From assembly GCA_944322305.1 (NCBI GenBank), contig CALUOP010000006.1, positions 1 to 64,000 on the forward strand: a stretch of DNA of 64,000 bases. The letters are read 5' to 3'. The notes under the pieces were generated by a model. It searched no databases, was not told the DNA's origin, and saw nothing but the letters and a program-made list of their open reading frames with translations. Of the stretch, positions 10,389 through 18,021 are shown in pieces. Made by a program: the position numbers and the translations under genes. The stretch is from an uncultured Coriobacteriaceae bacterium. Lineage in GTDB: Bacteria; Actinomycetota; Coriobacteriia; Coriobacteriales; Coriobacteriaceae. Numbering within the stretch: the first letter of the stretch is position 1; every line of letters begins with the position of its first letter.

Positions 10389-11039
10389 TTACGCCCGCGC
10401 GCGCAAGGTTGCGGTGGCGCCCCAGGTTCCCAACGTTTCCACCTGCGCAAAGCCTGCGGAGCGGAGCGCTTCTGCCTCGTGGTCCAAGGTGAGCGGCGTG
10501 TCGAAGTGGTAGAAGGCGCCCTCGGCCAAGCCCTGTTCCCGCTTGAGGCGCTCGAGCTCCTCCCTGCGCTCGCGCTCCTCGGCGTCCGTTGCCGCGAAGT
10601 AATCCGTGAGAACGAAGCACCCGCCTGGGCGCAGGGCCCGCCGCAGCCGGGCGTACAGCGGGATCTTCTCGGCCTGGGTGAAATGGTGCAGCGACTCCAC
10701 GGACACAGCCGCGTCGAAGCGCTCCCTGCCGAAGGGCACGTCGAAGTACGAGCCGCAGACGAGCTCCAGGCTGCGTTCGGGGAACTTCTCGGCAAGGGCC
10801 TTGAGCATGCCGGGCGCGAGGTCGACGCCCGTCACGCGCGCCGTAGGGTTCAGCTGGAAGTACTGCTCGAGCTCGAGGCCCGTGCCGCACCCGAGATCGA
10901 GCACGCGGCTTCCCGGCTCGGCAGGCAGGAGCGTGGCGGTGAAGGGGTAGAACTCGCGCGCGGAGTCGATGCATGTGAGCTGATGCTCGTCGTAGATGTC
11001 GAGACGCCGGTCGAAGAACTCGTCCATTCGTTCAAGCAT
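10389..11039 (-). CDS. SAM-dependent class I methyltransferase
   Basis: The 216-residue protein has a Rossmann-type methyltransferase fold: VLDLGCGTGLELE (motif I, SAM binding), VTGVDLAPGM, FDAAVSVESLHHF and LRPGGCFVLTDYF. Its length and motifs fit UbiE/Methyltransf_11-type enzymes acting on small molecules, but the substrate cannot be read from sequence. AGGAG precedes its ATG. It lies 8 bases downstream of a TetR gene in the same direction, so the regulator probably controls it. A drug, metal or secondary-metabolite methylation role is possible but not shown. Confidence 0.85.
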   Translation of the reverse strand: MLERMDEFFDRRLDIYDEHQLTCIDSAREFYPFTATLLPAEPGSRVLDLGCGTGLELEQYFQLNPTARVTGVDLAPGMLKALAEKFPERSLELVCGSYFDVPFGRERFDAAVSVESLHHFTQAEKIPLYARLRRALRPGGCFVLTDYFAATDAEERERREELERLKREQGLAEGAFYHFDTPLTLDHEAEALRSAGFAQVETLGTWGATATLRARA

Positions 11040-11047
11040 GGGAACTC

Positions 11048-11662
11048 CTAGCTGTTGGGGATTTGGTCGCTGCTTTCGTACGGTGCGTCCGAGTCGGACA
11101 TGCGGACGGCGGCCGCCCGGGCAAAGGCATCGAGCGCGTCCCTTACCAGGCGCGCGGCGGTTTGCGCGTCGATGTCCAGGTGGTTGGAGGCGATCTGCGT
11201 GGCCAGCCCGTGCGAGAAGAGCCAGACGTTGAGGAAGACCGCCTCGGCTTGGGCGCGCGTCATGCCGCAGATCTGCCGGACGCTTTCCACGGTGGGCCGG
11301 TTCCATGCGGCAGCCGCAACGTCTGCCAAAGTGGCGCCCTCCATGCAGCGGTTCATGAAGAGCTCGTTGAAGATGCGCGGCTCCTGCCGCGCGAACTCGA
11401 TGTAGGCGGCGCCTTGGCTCACGAGGCGGTTCCCGCCGGTCATGCGCGCGTCCATGAAGGCGTTGTAGATGCGGTTGAGCTCGGCGACGAGATCGGCCTT
11501 GAGCTCCGCCATGGAGCGCCACAGGCGGAAGAGCGGCCGGGTCGAGCATCCGAGCTCGGCGGCGAGCCCGCGCGCGTTGACGCTCTCCAAGCCGCCTTGG
11601 CGCACTTGGCGCACGGCGGCGCTGATCGCCTCGTCACGCGTGAGCGCAGGGGCAGGGGGCAT
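11048..11662 (-). CDS. TetR/AcrR family transcriptional regulator
   Basis: The 204-residue protein starts with an N-terminal helix-turn-helix (residues about 8-55, including GLAAELGCSTRPLFRLW). A helical ligand-binding and dimerisation domain follows, with TetR_C-like helices around residues 75-190. TetR proteins repress their own operon until a small ligand binds. Two inverted repeats lie just upstream of its start, and the methyltransferase gene follows 8 bases after it. The ligand is unknown. Confidence 0.85.
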   Translation of the reverse strand: MPPAPALTRDEAISAAVRQVRQGGLESVNARGLAAELGCSTRPLFRLWRSMAELKADLVAELNRIYNAFMDARMTGGNRLVSQGAAYIEFARQEPRIFNELFMNRCMEGATLADVAAAAWNRPTVESVRQICGMTRAQAEAVFLNVWLFSHGLATQIASNHLDIDAQTAARLVRDALDAFARAAAVRMSDSDAPYESSDQIPNS

Positions 11663-11678
11663 GGGTTCTCCTTAACGG

Positions 11679-11705
11679 TAACATATGTTATGTAACAGTT
11701 GTTAC
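11679..11705. promoter_or_regulatory. Paired palindromes, likely TetR operator
   Basis: TAACATATGTTA (11679-11690) is a perfect palindrome, and GTAACAGTTGTTAC (11692-11705) is a perfect inverted repeat with a 2-base centre. Both share the GTAACA/TGTTAC half-site. They lie 17-43 bases upstream of the TetR start, the usual place for an autoregulatory operator bound by two dimers. Confidence 0.7.
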
Positions 11706-11904
11706 CATATCGGGGGAGGCTCCGGCAGTCAACCCCTTTTTGTGTTTCCGGCGTGGGTTGCGCCGCCGTATCCGGGGGAGGGATCGGCCAGGGCGCGGTG
11801 CCGCCGCGCGGCCGCGGCGCCCAGGGCAGCCTTGCGGGCGCCGCCCGGTTTGCGGGGGTTTGACGGGGTGGTGGGGAGCAGGCGCCAAGGCGGCTGCGAA
11901 CGGA

Positions 11905-11910
11905 TACAAT
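11905..11910 (+). promoter_or_regulatory. Candidate -10 box for def operon
   Basis: TACAAT lies about 70 bases upstream of def within a 270-base GC-rich gap (11706-11976). No strong -35 is visible. The rest of the gap shows no gene. Confidence 0.35.
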
Positions 11911-11976
11911 AAGCGTACTGTGCCTATGTCGGGCGCCGGCGTGCGCGCCCGTTCGACTGTGTTGAAAGGAACCGCA

Positions 11977-12513
11977 ATGGAAGAGAACGGCGTGGTGGTT
12001 GCCCCCGATCCGCGCTTGCGCGAGGAGTGCGCCAAGATCGAGAAGATCACCCCGGAGATCAAGAAGCTCGTCAAGCGCATGAAAAAGATCATGTTCGACA
12101 CTGCGGGCTGCGGTCTGGCCGCCCCGCAGGTGGGCGAGCTGATCCAGCTCGTGATCATCGACTGCGACTACTCGGACAAGAAGACCTACGACCCCTACGT
12201 GCTCATCAACCCCGTCATCACCGAGCACTCCGACAAGGTGATGCGCTTCGACGAGGGGTGCCTGTCCATTCCGGGCATCACCTGCAGCATCCAGCGCTAC
12301 AACTACGTGGTGGTCGAGGCGTACAACCTCGACGGGGATCTCATGCGGTACGAAGCCGAGAACGACCTGCTGTGCGTTTGCCTGCAGCACGAGATCGACC
12401 ACCTGCACGGCATCACGATGTTCGAGCGGCTGGACCCCGCGCAGCGTATCAGCGCCCTGCGCAGCTACCAGGACGCCCGCGCTCGCGGCGCCAAGCCCGG
12501 CGAAACGTCGTAG
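11977..12513 (+). CDS. def: Peptide deformylase
   Basis: Def removes the formyl group from the N-terminal methionine of new proteins. All three family motifs are present in the 178-residue product: GCGLAAPQVG near residues 44-53, EGCLSIPG near 92-99 and QHEIDHLHG near 137-145 (metal ligands Cys, His, His and catalytic Glu). GAAAGGAACCGCA precedes the ATG. fmt and rsmB follow in the same direction, so formylation and deformylation functions are encoded together. Confidence 0.96.
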   Translation: MEENGVVVAPDPRLREECAKIEKITPEIKKLVKRMKKIMFDTAGCGLAAPQVGELIQLVIIDCDYSDKKTYDPYVLINPVITEHSDKVMRFDEGCLSIPGITCSIQRYNYVVVEAYNLDGDLMRYEAENDLLCVCLQHEIDHLHGITMFERLDPAQRISALRSYQDARARGAKPGETS

Positions 12514-12555
12514 GCGCGCCGCGGGCTGCAAGCTTTGAGGAGAAGGGGAGGAACC

Positions 12556-13488
12556 ATGCGCGTAGTGTTCATGGGAACGCCGGCTTTTGCCGTGCCGTCG
12601 CTGGAGAGGTTGGCCGCGTGCCACGAGGTGGCGCTGGTGCTCACGCGCCCGGACGCCGTGCGCTCGCGCGGCAAGAGGCTTGAGCCCTCGCCGGTCAAGG
12701 CGCGCGCGCTGGAGCTGGGGCTTCCGGTGTACGAGACTAACCGCATCACGCCCGAGGCGCTGGAGCGGCTGCGTGCCGCCGAGGCCGACGTGTTCTGCGT
12801 GGCGGCCTACGGCTGCATCCTTCCCGACGAGGTGCTTTCCATGGCGCCGTACGGATGCGTGAACGTGCACGCGAGCCTGCTCCCGCGTTGGCGCGGCGCG
12901 GCGCCCATCCAGCGCAGCATCCTGGCTGGCGACGCCGAGACGGGCGTGTCCATCATGCGCATCGGCCACGGCGTGGACACCGGCGCCTACTGCCTGCAGG
13001 GCGCCACCCCCGTGCCGGGCAAGACGGCCGACGAGCTCACGGCGGATCTGGCGCGCATCGGCGCCGACTTGCTCGTGCAGGCGCTCGGCCAGCTGGCGGA
13101 CGGCACCTGTACCTGGACCGAGCAGGACGAGGCGCGCGTGACGCATGCCCCCAAGATCGAGAAGGCCGAGCTGCGCCTCGATCCCGAGGCCTCGGCCGCC
13201 GACAACGCGCGCCGCGTGCTGGCTTCGAGCGACGCGGCGCCGGCGCGCTGCCAAGTTGCCGGCAAGCCCCTGCGCGTTATGCGCGCCGCAGCGGCCGACC
13301 CTGCAGCCGGCTCCGCGCTGCCGCAGGCGGGCGCGTACTCCGTGGCGGGCAAGCGGGTGCTTCTCGGCTGCGCGGACGGCGCTCTCGAGCTTTTCGAGGT
13401 CAAGCCCGACGGCAAGCGCGCCATGGCGGCTGCTGCCTGGGCGGCGGGCCAGCGCGACAAGAGCGGCGGCTGGGACGTGCTTTCGTGA
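12556..13488 (+). CDS. fmt: Methionyl-tRNA formyltransferase
   Basis: Fmt formylates initiator Met-tRNA using 10-formyltetrahydrofolate. The 310-residue product has MGTPAFAVPSLERL at the N terminus and the highly characteristic HASLLPRWRGAAPIQ near residues 107-121, followed by a C-terminal OB-like domain. The start at ATG 12556 follows GAGGAGAAGGGGAGG. The stop overlaps the rsmB start (GTGA), indicating translational coupling. Confidence 0.96.
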   Translation: MRVVFMGTPAFAVPSLERLAACHEVALVLTRPDAVRSRGKRLEPSPVKARALELGLPVYETNRITPEALERLRAAEADVFCVAAYGCILPDEVLSMAPYGCVNVHASLLPRWRGAAPIQRSILAGDAETGVSIMRIGHGVDTGAYCLQGATPVPGKTADELTADLARIGADLLVQALGQLADGTCTWTEQDEARVTHAPKIEKAELRLDPEASAADNARRVLASSDAAPARCQVAGKPLRVMRAAAADPAAGSALPQAGAYSVAGKRVLLGCADGALELFEVKPDGKRAMAAAAWAAGQRDKSGGWDVLS

Positions 13489-14930
13489 GCAGCGCCGCGC
13501 CCGCGCGCCGCGCGGCCCTCGCGGTGCTCGTCGAGGCCCGCGAGCGCGGGGCCTATGCCCGCGAGCTGCTGAACACCCATCCGGCCGTGCGCGGCTTAGA
13601 CGCCCGCGACCGCGCGCTCGCCACGCGGCTCGTCCTCGGCGCAACGGCTGCCGAGGGCGTGCTCGACACCCTTCTCGACCGCCACCTCGCCAAACCCAGG
13701 AAGGTGTCCGCGCGGGTGCGCGCCGCTCTGCGCTTGGCTGCCTTCGAGCTGCTGTACCTGGGCACGCCGGCGTCCGCCGCGGTGAGCCAGGGCGTCGAGC
13801 TCGTGCGGGGCCAGGCGCGCTCGGCGGCGGGGCTCGCCAACGCCGTGCTGCGGCGCGTTGCCGAGGGGCGTGCGGCGTTTCTCGCTGCCGAGGATGTTCC
13901 TGTGGCCCGGCGCGGGCTGGCGGCGCAGGCGCGTCAAGCTGGCCTGCCCCGGTGGTTGGTCGAGCGGATTGCCCGCGAGGGCGAGAAGCTCTGCGCCGAT
14001 ATGTGCGCGTGCGAGCTCGAGCCGGCGCCGGTCTTTCTCCACGCAAACGCCTGCCGCCTGAGCGATGAGGATGCCATAGCGGCCGGTCGGGCGGACGGCC
14101 TGGCTTTGGAGCGCACCGCGCTTCCCGGCTGCTACCGCGTCGGCAGGCCGGCGGGCGTGGCCGCCTCAAGCCTTCTGCGTGCACGCAACGCTGCCGTGTC
14201 CGACTTCTCGGCGCAGGCGGTGGCGGCCGCAGGCGTTGCCCCCGGCAGTCTGCTCGAGGTGGGAGCGGGCCGCGGCACCAAAACCTACGTGACAAGCTCC
14301 CTCGCGTGCCGCCTCGGCCTCTGCGCGCGCCGGCATGTGGCCGTGGAGCTTGCGGCCGCCAAAGCGCGCCTCAACGAGGAGCGCCTGCGGGACGCCGGCA
14401 TGCCGCGGGTTGACTGCGTGACGGCAGACGGCCGGGAGCTTCTCTCATCTAGCGGGGCTGCGCTGGCGGACGGCACCTCGCTTGCCGACGCTTGCGCCGC
14501 CGGCTTCGACACCGTGCTTTTGGACGCGCCGTGCTCGGGCACGGGCACCATGCGCCGCCACCCCGAGATCCCTTGGCGCTTGGCTACCGCCGACGTGGAC
14601 CCTGCCAACCCAAATGGCCTTCCGGCGCTGCAGGCGGCGCTTCTCGCCGAGGCGGCGCGCTGCGTGGGCGCGGGAGGCGCGCTGCTCTACGCCACGTGCT
14701 CGGTGCTCAGCGCTGAGAACGAGGCGGTGGTCGAGGCGTTTCTCGCCAGCGCGGCTGGCCGGGGTTTCCGCGTTGGGACCGTGTCAAGCGCGTGGGCCTT
14801 TGCCCAACCGGGGTTTGAGGACATGCGCGCCTGGGTGCGCGCGCACGAAACCCCGGAGGGCTTTTTGCGCACGGCACCCGTGGCGGACGGTTCTGACGGC
14901 CATTTCTGCGCCCGGCTGGTTCGCGCGTAG
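13485..14930 (+). CDS. rsmB: 16S rRNA (cytosine967-C5)-methyltransferase family protein
   Basis: RsmB/Sun methylates C967 of 16S rRNA. The 481-residue product has an N-terminal NusB-like domain (residues about 1-140) and a C-terminal SAM domain with EVGAGRGTKT, DAPCSGTGTMRRHPEIPW and LLYATCSVL, the two Cys motifs of RNA m5C methyltransferases. I use GTG 13485, which overlaps the fmt stop. A frame extends upstream through fmt but is a shadow. The def-fmt-rsmB order is common in bacteria. Confidence 0.92.
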   Translation: MSSAAPARRAALAVLVEARERGAYARELLNTHPAVRGLDARDRALATRLVLGATAAEGVLDTLLDRHLAKPRKVSARVRAALRLAAFELLYLGTPASAAVSQGVELVRGQARSAAGLANAVLRRVAEGRAAFLAAEDVPVARRGLAAQARQAGLPRWLVERIAREGEKLCADMCACELEPAPVFLHANACRLSDEDAIAAGRADGLALERTALPGCYRVGRPAGVAASSLLRARNAAVSDFSAQAVAAAGVAPGSLLEVGAGRGTKTYVTSSLACRLGLCARRHVAVELAAAKARLNEERLRDAGMPRVDCVTADGRELLSSSGAALADGTSLADACAAGFDTVLLDAPCSGTGTMRRHPEIPWRLATADVDPANPNGLPALQAALLAEAARCVGAGGALLYATCSVLSAENEAVVEAFLASAAGRGFRVGTVSSAWAFAQPGFEDMRAWVRAHETPEGFLRTAPVADGSDGHFCARLVRA

Positions 14931-15058
14931 CCGCAGGCGGGAGGGGGCTCGCCGCGCAGGAGGCGGCGAGGGGCGCCCGGCGCCTGCCTGGGAGGCTCGC
15001 GGCAGGCAGCCTGCCGGCGGCGGCGTGCCCTTGGGCTCCCGTCCTTTGAAGGTGCCTG

Positions 15059-15085
15059 TCCTTTACCGTTCCTTTACCATAGAAT
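15059..15085 (+). promoter_or_regulatory. Tandem 11-base repeat and candidate -10 upstream of LTA-synthase-like gene
   Basis: TCCTTTACCGT (15059-15069) and TCCTTTACCAT (15070-15080) are head-to-tail copies with one mismatch. TAGAAT (15080-15085) overlaps the second and could be a -10 box. This is the only AT-richer part of the 258-base gap before the gene, so it may be a promoter with a regulator site. Confidence 0.4.
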
Positions 15086-15188
15086 GGTGGGCGCGCGCAG
15101 GCGCGCAGAATCTTGCGGCACGAGAAGCGCGGCGGCGAGAAGGGCGGAGCCCGGATCATCACCGCGCGTGAGGAGATAGGAGGGCGCG

Positions 15189-17480
15189 ATGGCGCTCTCG
15201 GTGTACACGGTTGTATTCGGCTTCGGCGCGCTTGCCGCAGGCGTTGCAGCGGCGCTCGCCCTGCGGGCGCTCGGCAAGCGCCAGGGCGCTCTCCCTGGTC
15301 GCGCGGCATCGGCGTGGGCGGCGCTTTTCGGCGCGCTCATCGTTGCCTGCGCGGTGTGGGGCGGCATCGGGCGCGTCGAGGGCGGCAAGGTGGCCTACTC
15401 GGTGTTCGTGCTGGTGTGCGCAGCCGGCCTGGCGCTCCAAGGCGGCAAGGGCCTCGTGCGCCGCGCCTTGGCCGAGCATCCCCGCAACCGCGTCGTGCGC
15501 GTGGCAGCTTCCGGCGTTGCCAAGGCCGCGGCGCTCGCTGCGGCCTCTGCGCTCAGCGTGCTTGCCCTGGAGCTGCCCTCCAACGCCGATATGCTGCTCG
15601 CCGGCGGTGTGAACCCCGCAGGCCTTAGCGCCGAGCTTGCCATGGTGGCCGCGGCGCTTTTGGCCGCGTACTTTCTCGGCCAGCGCACCGGAGGGCTCGC
15701 GGCGCTGGTTGCCGCGGTGTGCGCGGGCTTCGGCGTGGCCGAGCATTTCGTGCTGCTCTACAAGGGTCAGCCTATCACGCCCGGCGACCTCATGGCGGTC
15801 GGCACGGCCGCCACGGTAAGCGGAGGCTACTCCTACACCCTCACCCACACCTGCCTCTGGGGCCTTGCGTGCTTTGCCGGCGCGCTGGCGCTGCTGTCGC
15901 TCGCGGGCCTGCGTAGCCGCATGCCCGCGCGCGCGGAAGCGCAGGCGCCGCAGCCCACGCGCCCGGGCGCGCACTTCTCGCCCGCATCCGGGTCTGGCTC
16001 AACACCCGCCGCGACCGGCGCGCCAGCGCGTCCCGCGACCCGTCGCATAGCCGGGGTTGTCGCCAACGTGGCCGTCGGCGTTGCGGTGTGCGCCGCGCTG
16101 GCTTTGGGCGTCACGCGCGTGGACTTCATAGGCGACCTCGGCATCAACCTTGCCGCTTGGGAGATGCAGAACAGCTACCGCCTGCAGGGCTACCTCGCGG
16201 CGTTCGTCGCCAACCTCCAGCTCGTGACGCCGCATGCGCCGGATGGCTACTCCGACGCGGCTGCCGACGAGCTCATCGCCTCCTACGCGGCCGCGTGGGA
16301 CGAGGCCAACGCCGGCAACGTCGACCGCCAGGCTGCCGAGCAGCAGTTCTCGGAGCTTACGCCCTCGGTCGTGGTGGTGATGAACGAGACCTTCTCCGAC
16401 CTGTCGGTCTTCAACGAGCTGGGCTGCGGTTACACCGGCCCGGCGTTTACCACGAGCATCGCCGACGCGCTCGCAACCGGCTCGCTCGCGGTGTCCGCGC
16501 AGGGCGGCGGCACCTGTAACACCGAGTTCGAGGTGCTCACGGGAACCTCGACCGGCTACATCGGCAGCGGCGTGTACCCTTACCAGAGCTACAACCTTTC
16601 GCACACCGACAACCTGGCGCGCACGTTCAAGGACCTGGGGTACCAGACGACCGCCATGCACCCCAACCTCGCCACCAACTGGAACCGCGAGAACGCCTAC
16701 AAGAGCCTGGGCTTTGACGAGTTCCTGTCCATCGACGACTTCGCCGGCGCGGAGACGCTTTGCGGCAAGGTGACGGACGCGGCCACCTACGACAAGGTGC
16801 TGGAGCTTCTGAGCACCGGCTCGGAGCCGCAGTTCATTCTCGACGTGACGATGCAGAACCACCTGCCCTACCTTTCCGGCGGCGTGCCGGAGGAGGATCG
16901 CGGCAACCACGTTGACTGGTCGGTTACGGACGGGGAGAGCATCCCGGAGACCAACGAGTACCTCGACCTCATCGACGCGTCCGACCGCGCCTTCGAGGAG
17001 TTCCTGGGCGAGCTCGCAGTGCTCGACCGGCCCGTGGTGGTGCTCTTCTTCGGCGACCACCAGCCGGCGTTCTCGCGCGAGTACAACGACGCCCTGCTTT
17101 CGGGCGAGGACGCCCTCGAGCACGAGGAGCGCCTGTGGGAGACCCTCTACGTGCTGTGGGCCAACTACGACGTGGCCGGCAACGCCCAGGTGAGCCAGCA
17201 GATAAACACCAGCACCAACTACCTGGGGCCGCTTACGCTCGACCTCATCGGCGCCCCGCTCTCCGACTGGGACAAGGCGCGGCTTGCCGTGATGGCGGAG
17301 CTCCCGTCTGTGAACATCGTGGGCTGGCGCGACGCCTCGGGCGTTTTGCACGAGCACGGCGACGCTGGCTCGCAGGCCTACGAGGACCTGCGCGCCATGC
17401 AGTTCCGCAAGCTCTTCCGCCCGCTGGGCGACGGCTCGAACATCCTCGCGGTGCAGACGCAAGACGCCTCCAACTGGTAG
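15189..17480 (+). CDS. LTA-synthase/phosphoglycerol-transferase-like membrane sulfatase
   Basis: The 763-residue protein has about seven or eight membrane segments in the first ~310 residues. A large alkaline-phosphatase/sulfatase-fold domain from about residue 390 should lie outside the cell. It shows VVVVMNETFSDLS (metal site), GGGTCNTEFEVLTG near 438-451 with the candidate Thr nucleophile, and FFGDHQPA near 620. Such enzymes transfer phosphoglycerol from phosphatidylglycerol to teichoic acids or glycans. GGAGATAGGAGG precedes the ATG. It stands alone, and its exact acceptor is unknown. Confidence 0.88.
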   Translation: MALSVYTVVFGFGALAAGVAAALALRALGKRQGALPGRAASAWAALFGALIVACAVWGGIGRVEGGKVAYSVFVLVCAAGLALQGGKGLVRRALAEHPRNRVVRVAASGVAKAAALAAASALSVLALELPSNADMLLAGGVNPAGLSAELAMVAAALLAAYFLGQRTGGLAALVAAVCAGFGVAEHFVLLYKGQPITPGDLMAVGTAATVSGGYSYTLTHTCLWGLACFAGALALLSLAGLRSRMPARAEAQAPQPTRPGAHFSPASGSGSTPAATGAPARPATRRIAGVVANVAVGVAVCAALALGVTRVDFIGDLGINLAAWEMQNSYRLQGYLAAFVANLQLVTPHAPDGYSDAAADELIASYAAAWDEANAGNVDRQAAEQQFSELTPSVVVVMNETFSDLSVFNELGCGYTGPAFTTSIADALATGSLAVSAQGGGTCNTEFEVLTGTSTGYIGSGVYPYQSYNLSHTDNLARTFKDLGYQTTAMHPNLATNWNRENAYKSLGFDEFLSIDDFAGAETLCGKVTDAATYDKVLELLSTGSEPQFILDVTMQNHLPYLSGGVPEEDRGNHVDWSVTDGESIPETNEYLDLIDASDRAFEEFLGELAVLDRPVVVLFFGDHQPAFSREYNDALLSGEDALEHEERLWETLYVLWANYDVAGNAQVSQQINTSTNYLGPLTLDLIGAPLSDWDKARLAVMAELPSVNIVGWRDASGVLHEHGDAGSQAYEDLRAMQFRKLFRPLGDGSNILAVQTQDASNW

Positions 17481-17501
17481 GGCGGTAGGCATCCGCCTGC
17501 G

Positions 17502-17568
17502 GCGCAAGGGGCTGCGCGGGAGTGGCGGCTGGGCTCGGCCGCGCACCCGGGCGGCCCCTTGCGCTTTA
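17502..17568 (+). terminator. Long-stem terminator after LTA-synthase-like gene
   Basis: GCGCAAGGGGC (17502-17512) pairs perfectly with GCCCCTTGCGC (17554-17564), and further pairing is possible in the loop. TTTA follows. Its position 22 bases after the stop fits an intrinsic terminator with a short T-run. Confidence 0.6.
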
Positions 17569-17617
17569 CGGCCGGCACCCCGCCCGACCTGCCGCGCAAC
17601 CGTTCGCGGATAGGGGT

Positions 17618-17647
17618 TTGCGCGCGGTGGGCACTTTGCGCTACACT
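17618..17647 (+). promoter_or_regulatory. Candidate promoter of the leucine operon
   Basis: TTGCGC (17618-17623) and TACACT (17642-17647) are separated by 18 bases. They lie 64 bases upstream of the putative leader peptide and 375 bases upstream of leuA, which leaves a long transcribed leader. Confidence 0.5.
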
Positions 17648-17710
17648 CCTTTTTACGTGAACCCGGCGGGCCGAAGCGCCCGCGCTTGCTTACGAGAAGG
17701 GAGCCGCGCC

Positions 17711-17788
17711 ATGACCGCTTGCCGCATGTCGCTTGCCTGCGCCGCGCGCGCTCCCCGCTCCCTCAACCTACACCACAACCTAGCTTAG
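17711..17788 (+). CDS. Putative leucine-operon leader peptide
   Basis: A 25-codon frame starts at ATG 17711 after a good ribosome site (GAGAAGGGAG) and ends at TAG 17788. Its tail reads SLNLHHNLA, with leucine codons CTC, CTA, CTA in the last nine sense codons. CTA is very rare in this GC-rich DNA and seems absent from leuA itself. A hairpin (17813-17837) begins 25 bases after the stop. In enteric and actinobacterial leu operons, ribosome stalling at such codons controls readthrough. The peptide is predicted from layout and codons alone. Confidence 0.6.
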   Translation: MTACRMSLACAARAPRSLNLHHNLA

Positions 17789-17812
17789 GCGCGTCCGCTG
17801 TGACGTGCGCGT

Positions 17813-17841
17813 GCGGCCTTCAGCCTAGAGCTGCCGCCTTT
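17813..17841 (+). promoter_or_regulatory. Candidate attenuator hairpin
   Basis: GCGGC (17813-17817) pairs with GCCGC (17833-17837), and the inner AGC (17822-17824) pairs with GCT (17830-17832). CTTT follows. It stands between the leader peptide and leuA. The rest of the leader to 18021 (17842-18021) holds no gene that I can support. Confidence 0.45.
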
Positions 17842-18021
17842 GCGCTCGTTACCCCGCTCGCGCCTTATCTGTTGCCGCGGCCAAGGGCTGTGCGCTCGCG
17901 CATACCGCGAAGCCGCGCCCTTCTCGCCCCGCGCCCCCTGCCCTGCGCCGTCCGCACGGGCGACCTTGCTTGAGAAGAAACCGACGGTCAGAACCAAAGC
18001 CCGTTGAGAAAGGAACCAGCC

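Noticed and set aside
8048-10795. Minus-strand frame of about 900 codons opposite the alpha-galactosidase
   Set aside because: Same GC-driven shadow effect; composition is unnatural (His/Arg/Ala-rich) and the plus strand has all GH36 motifs.
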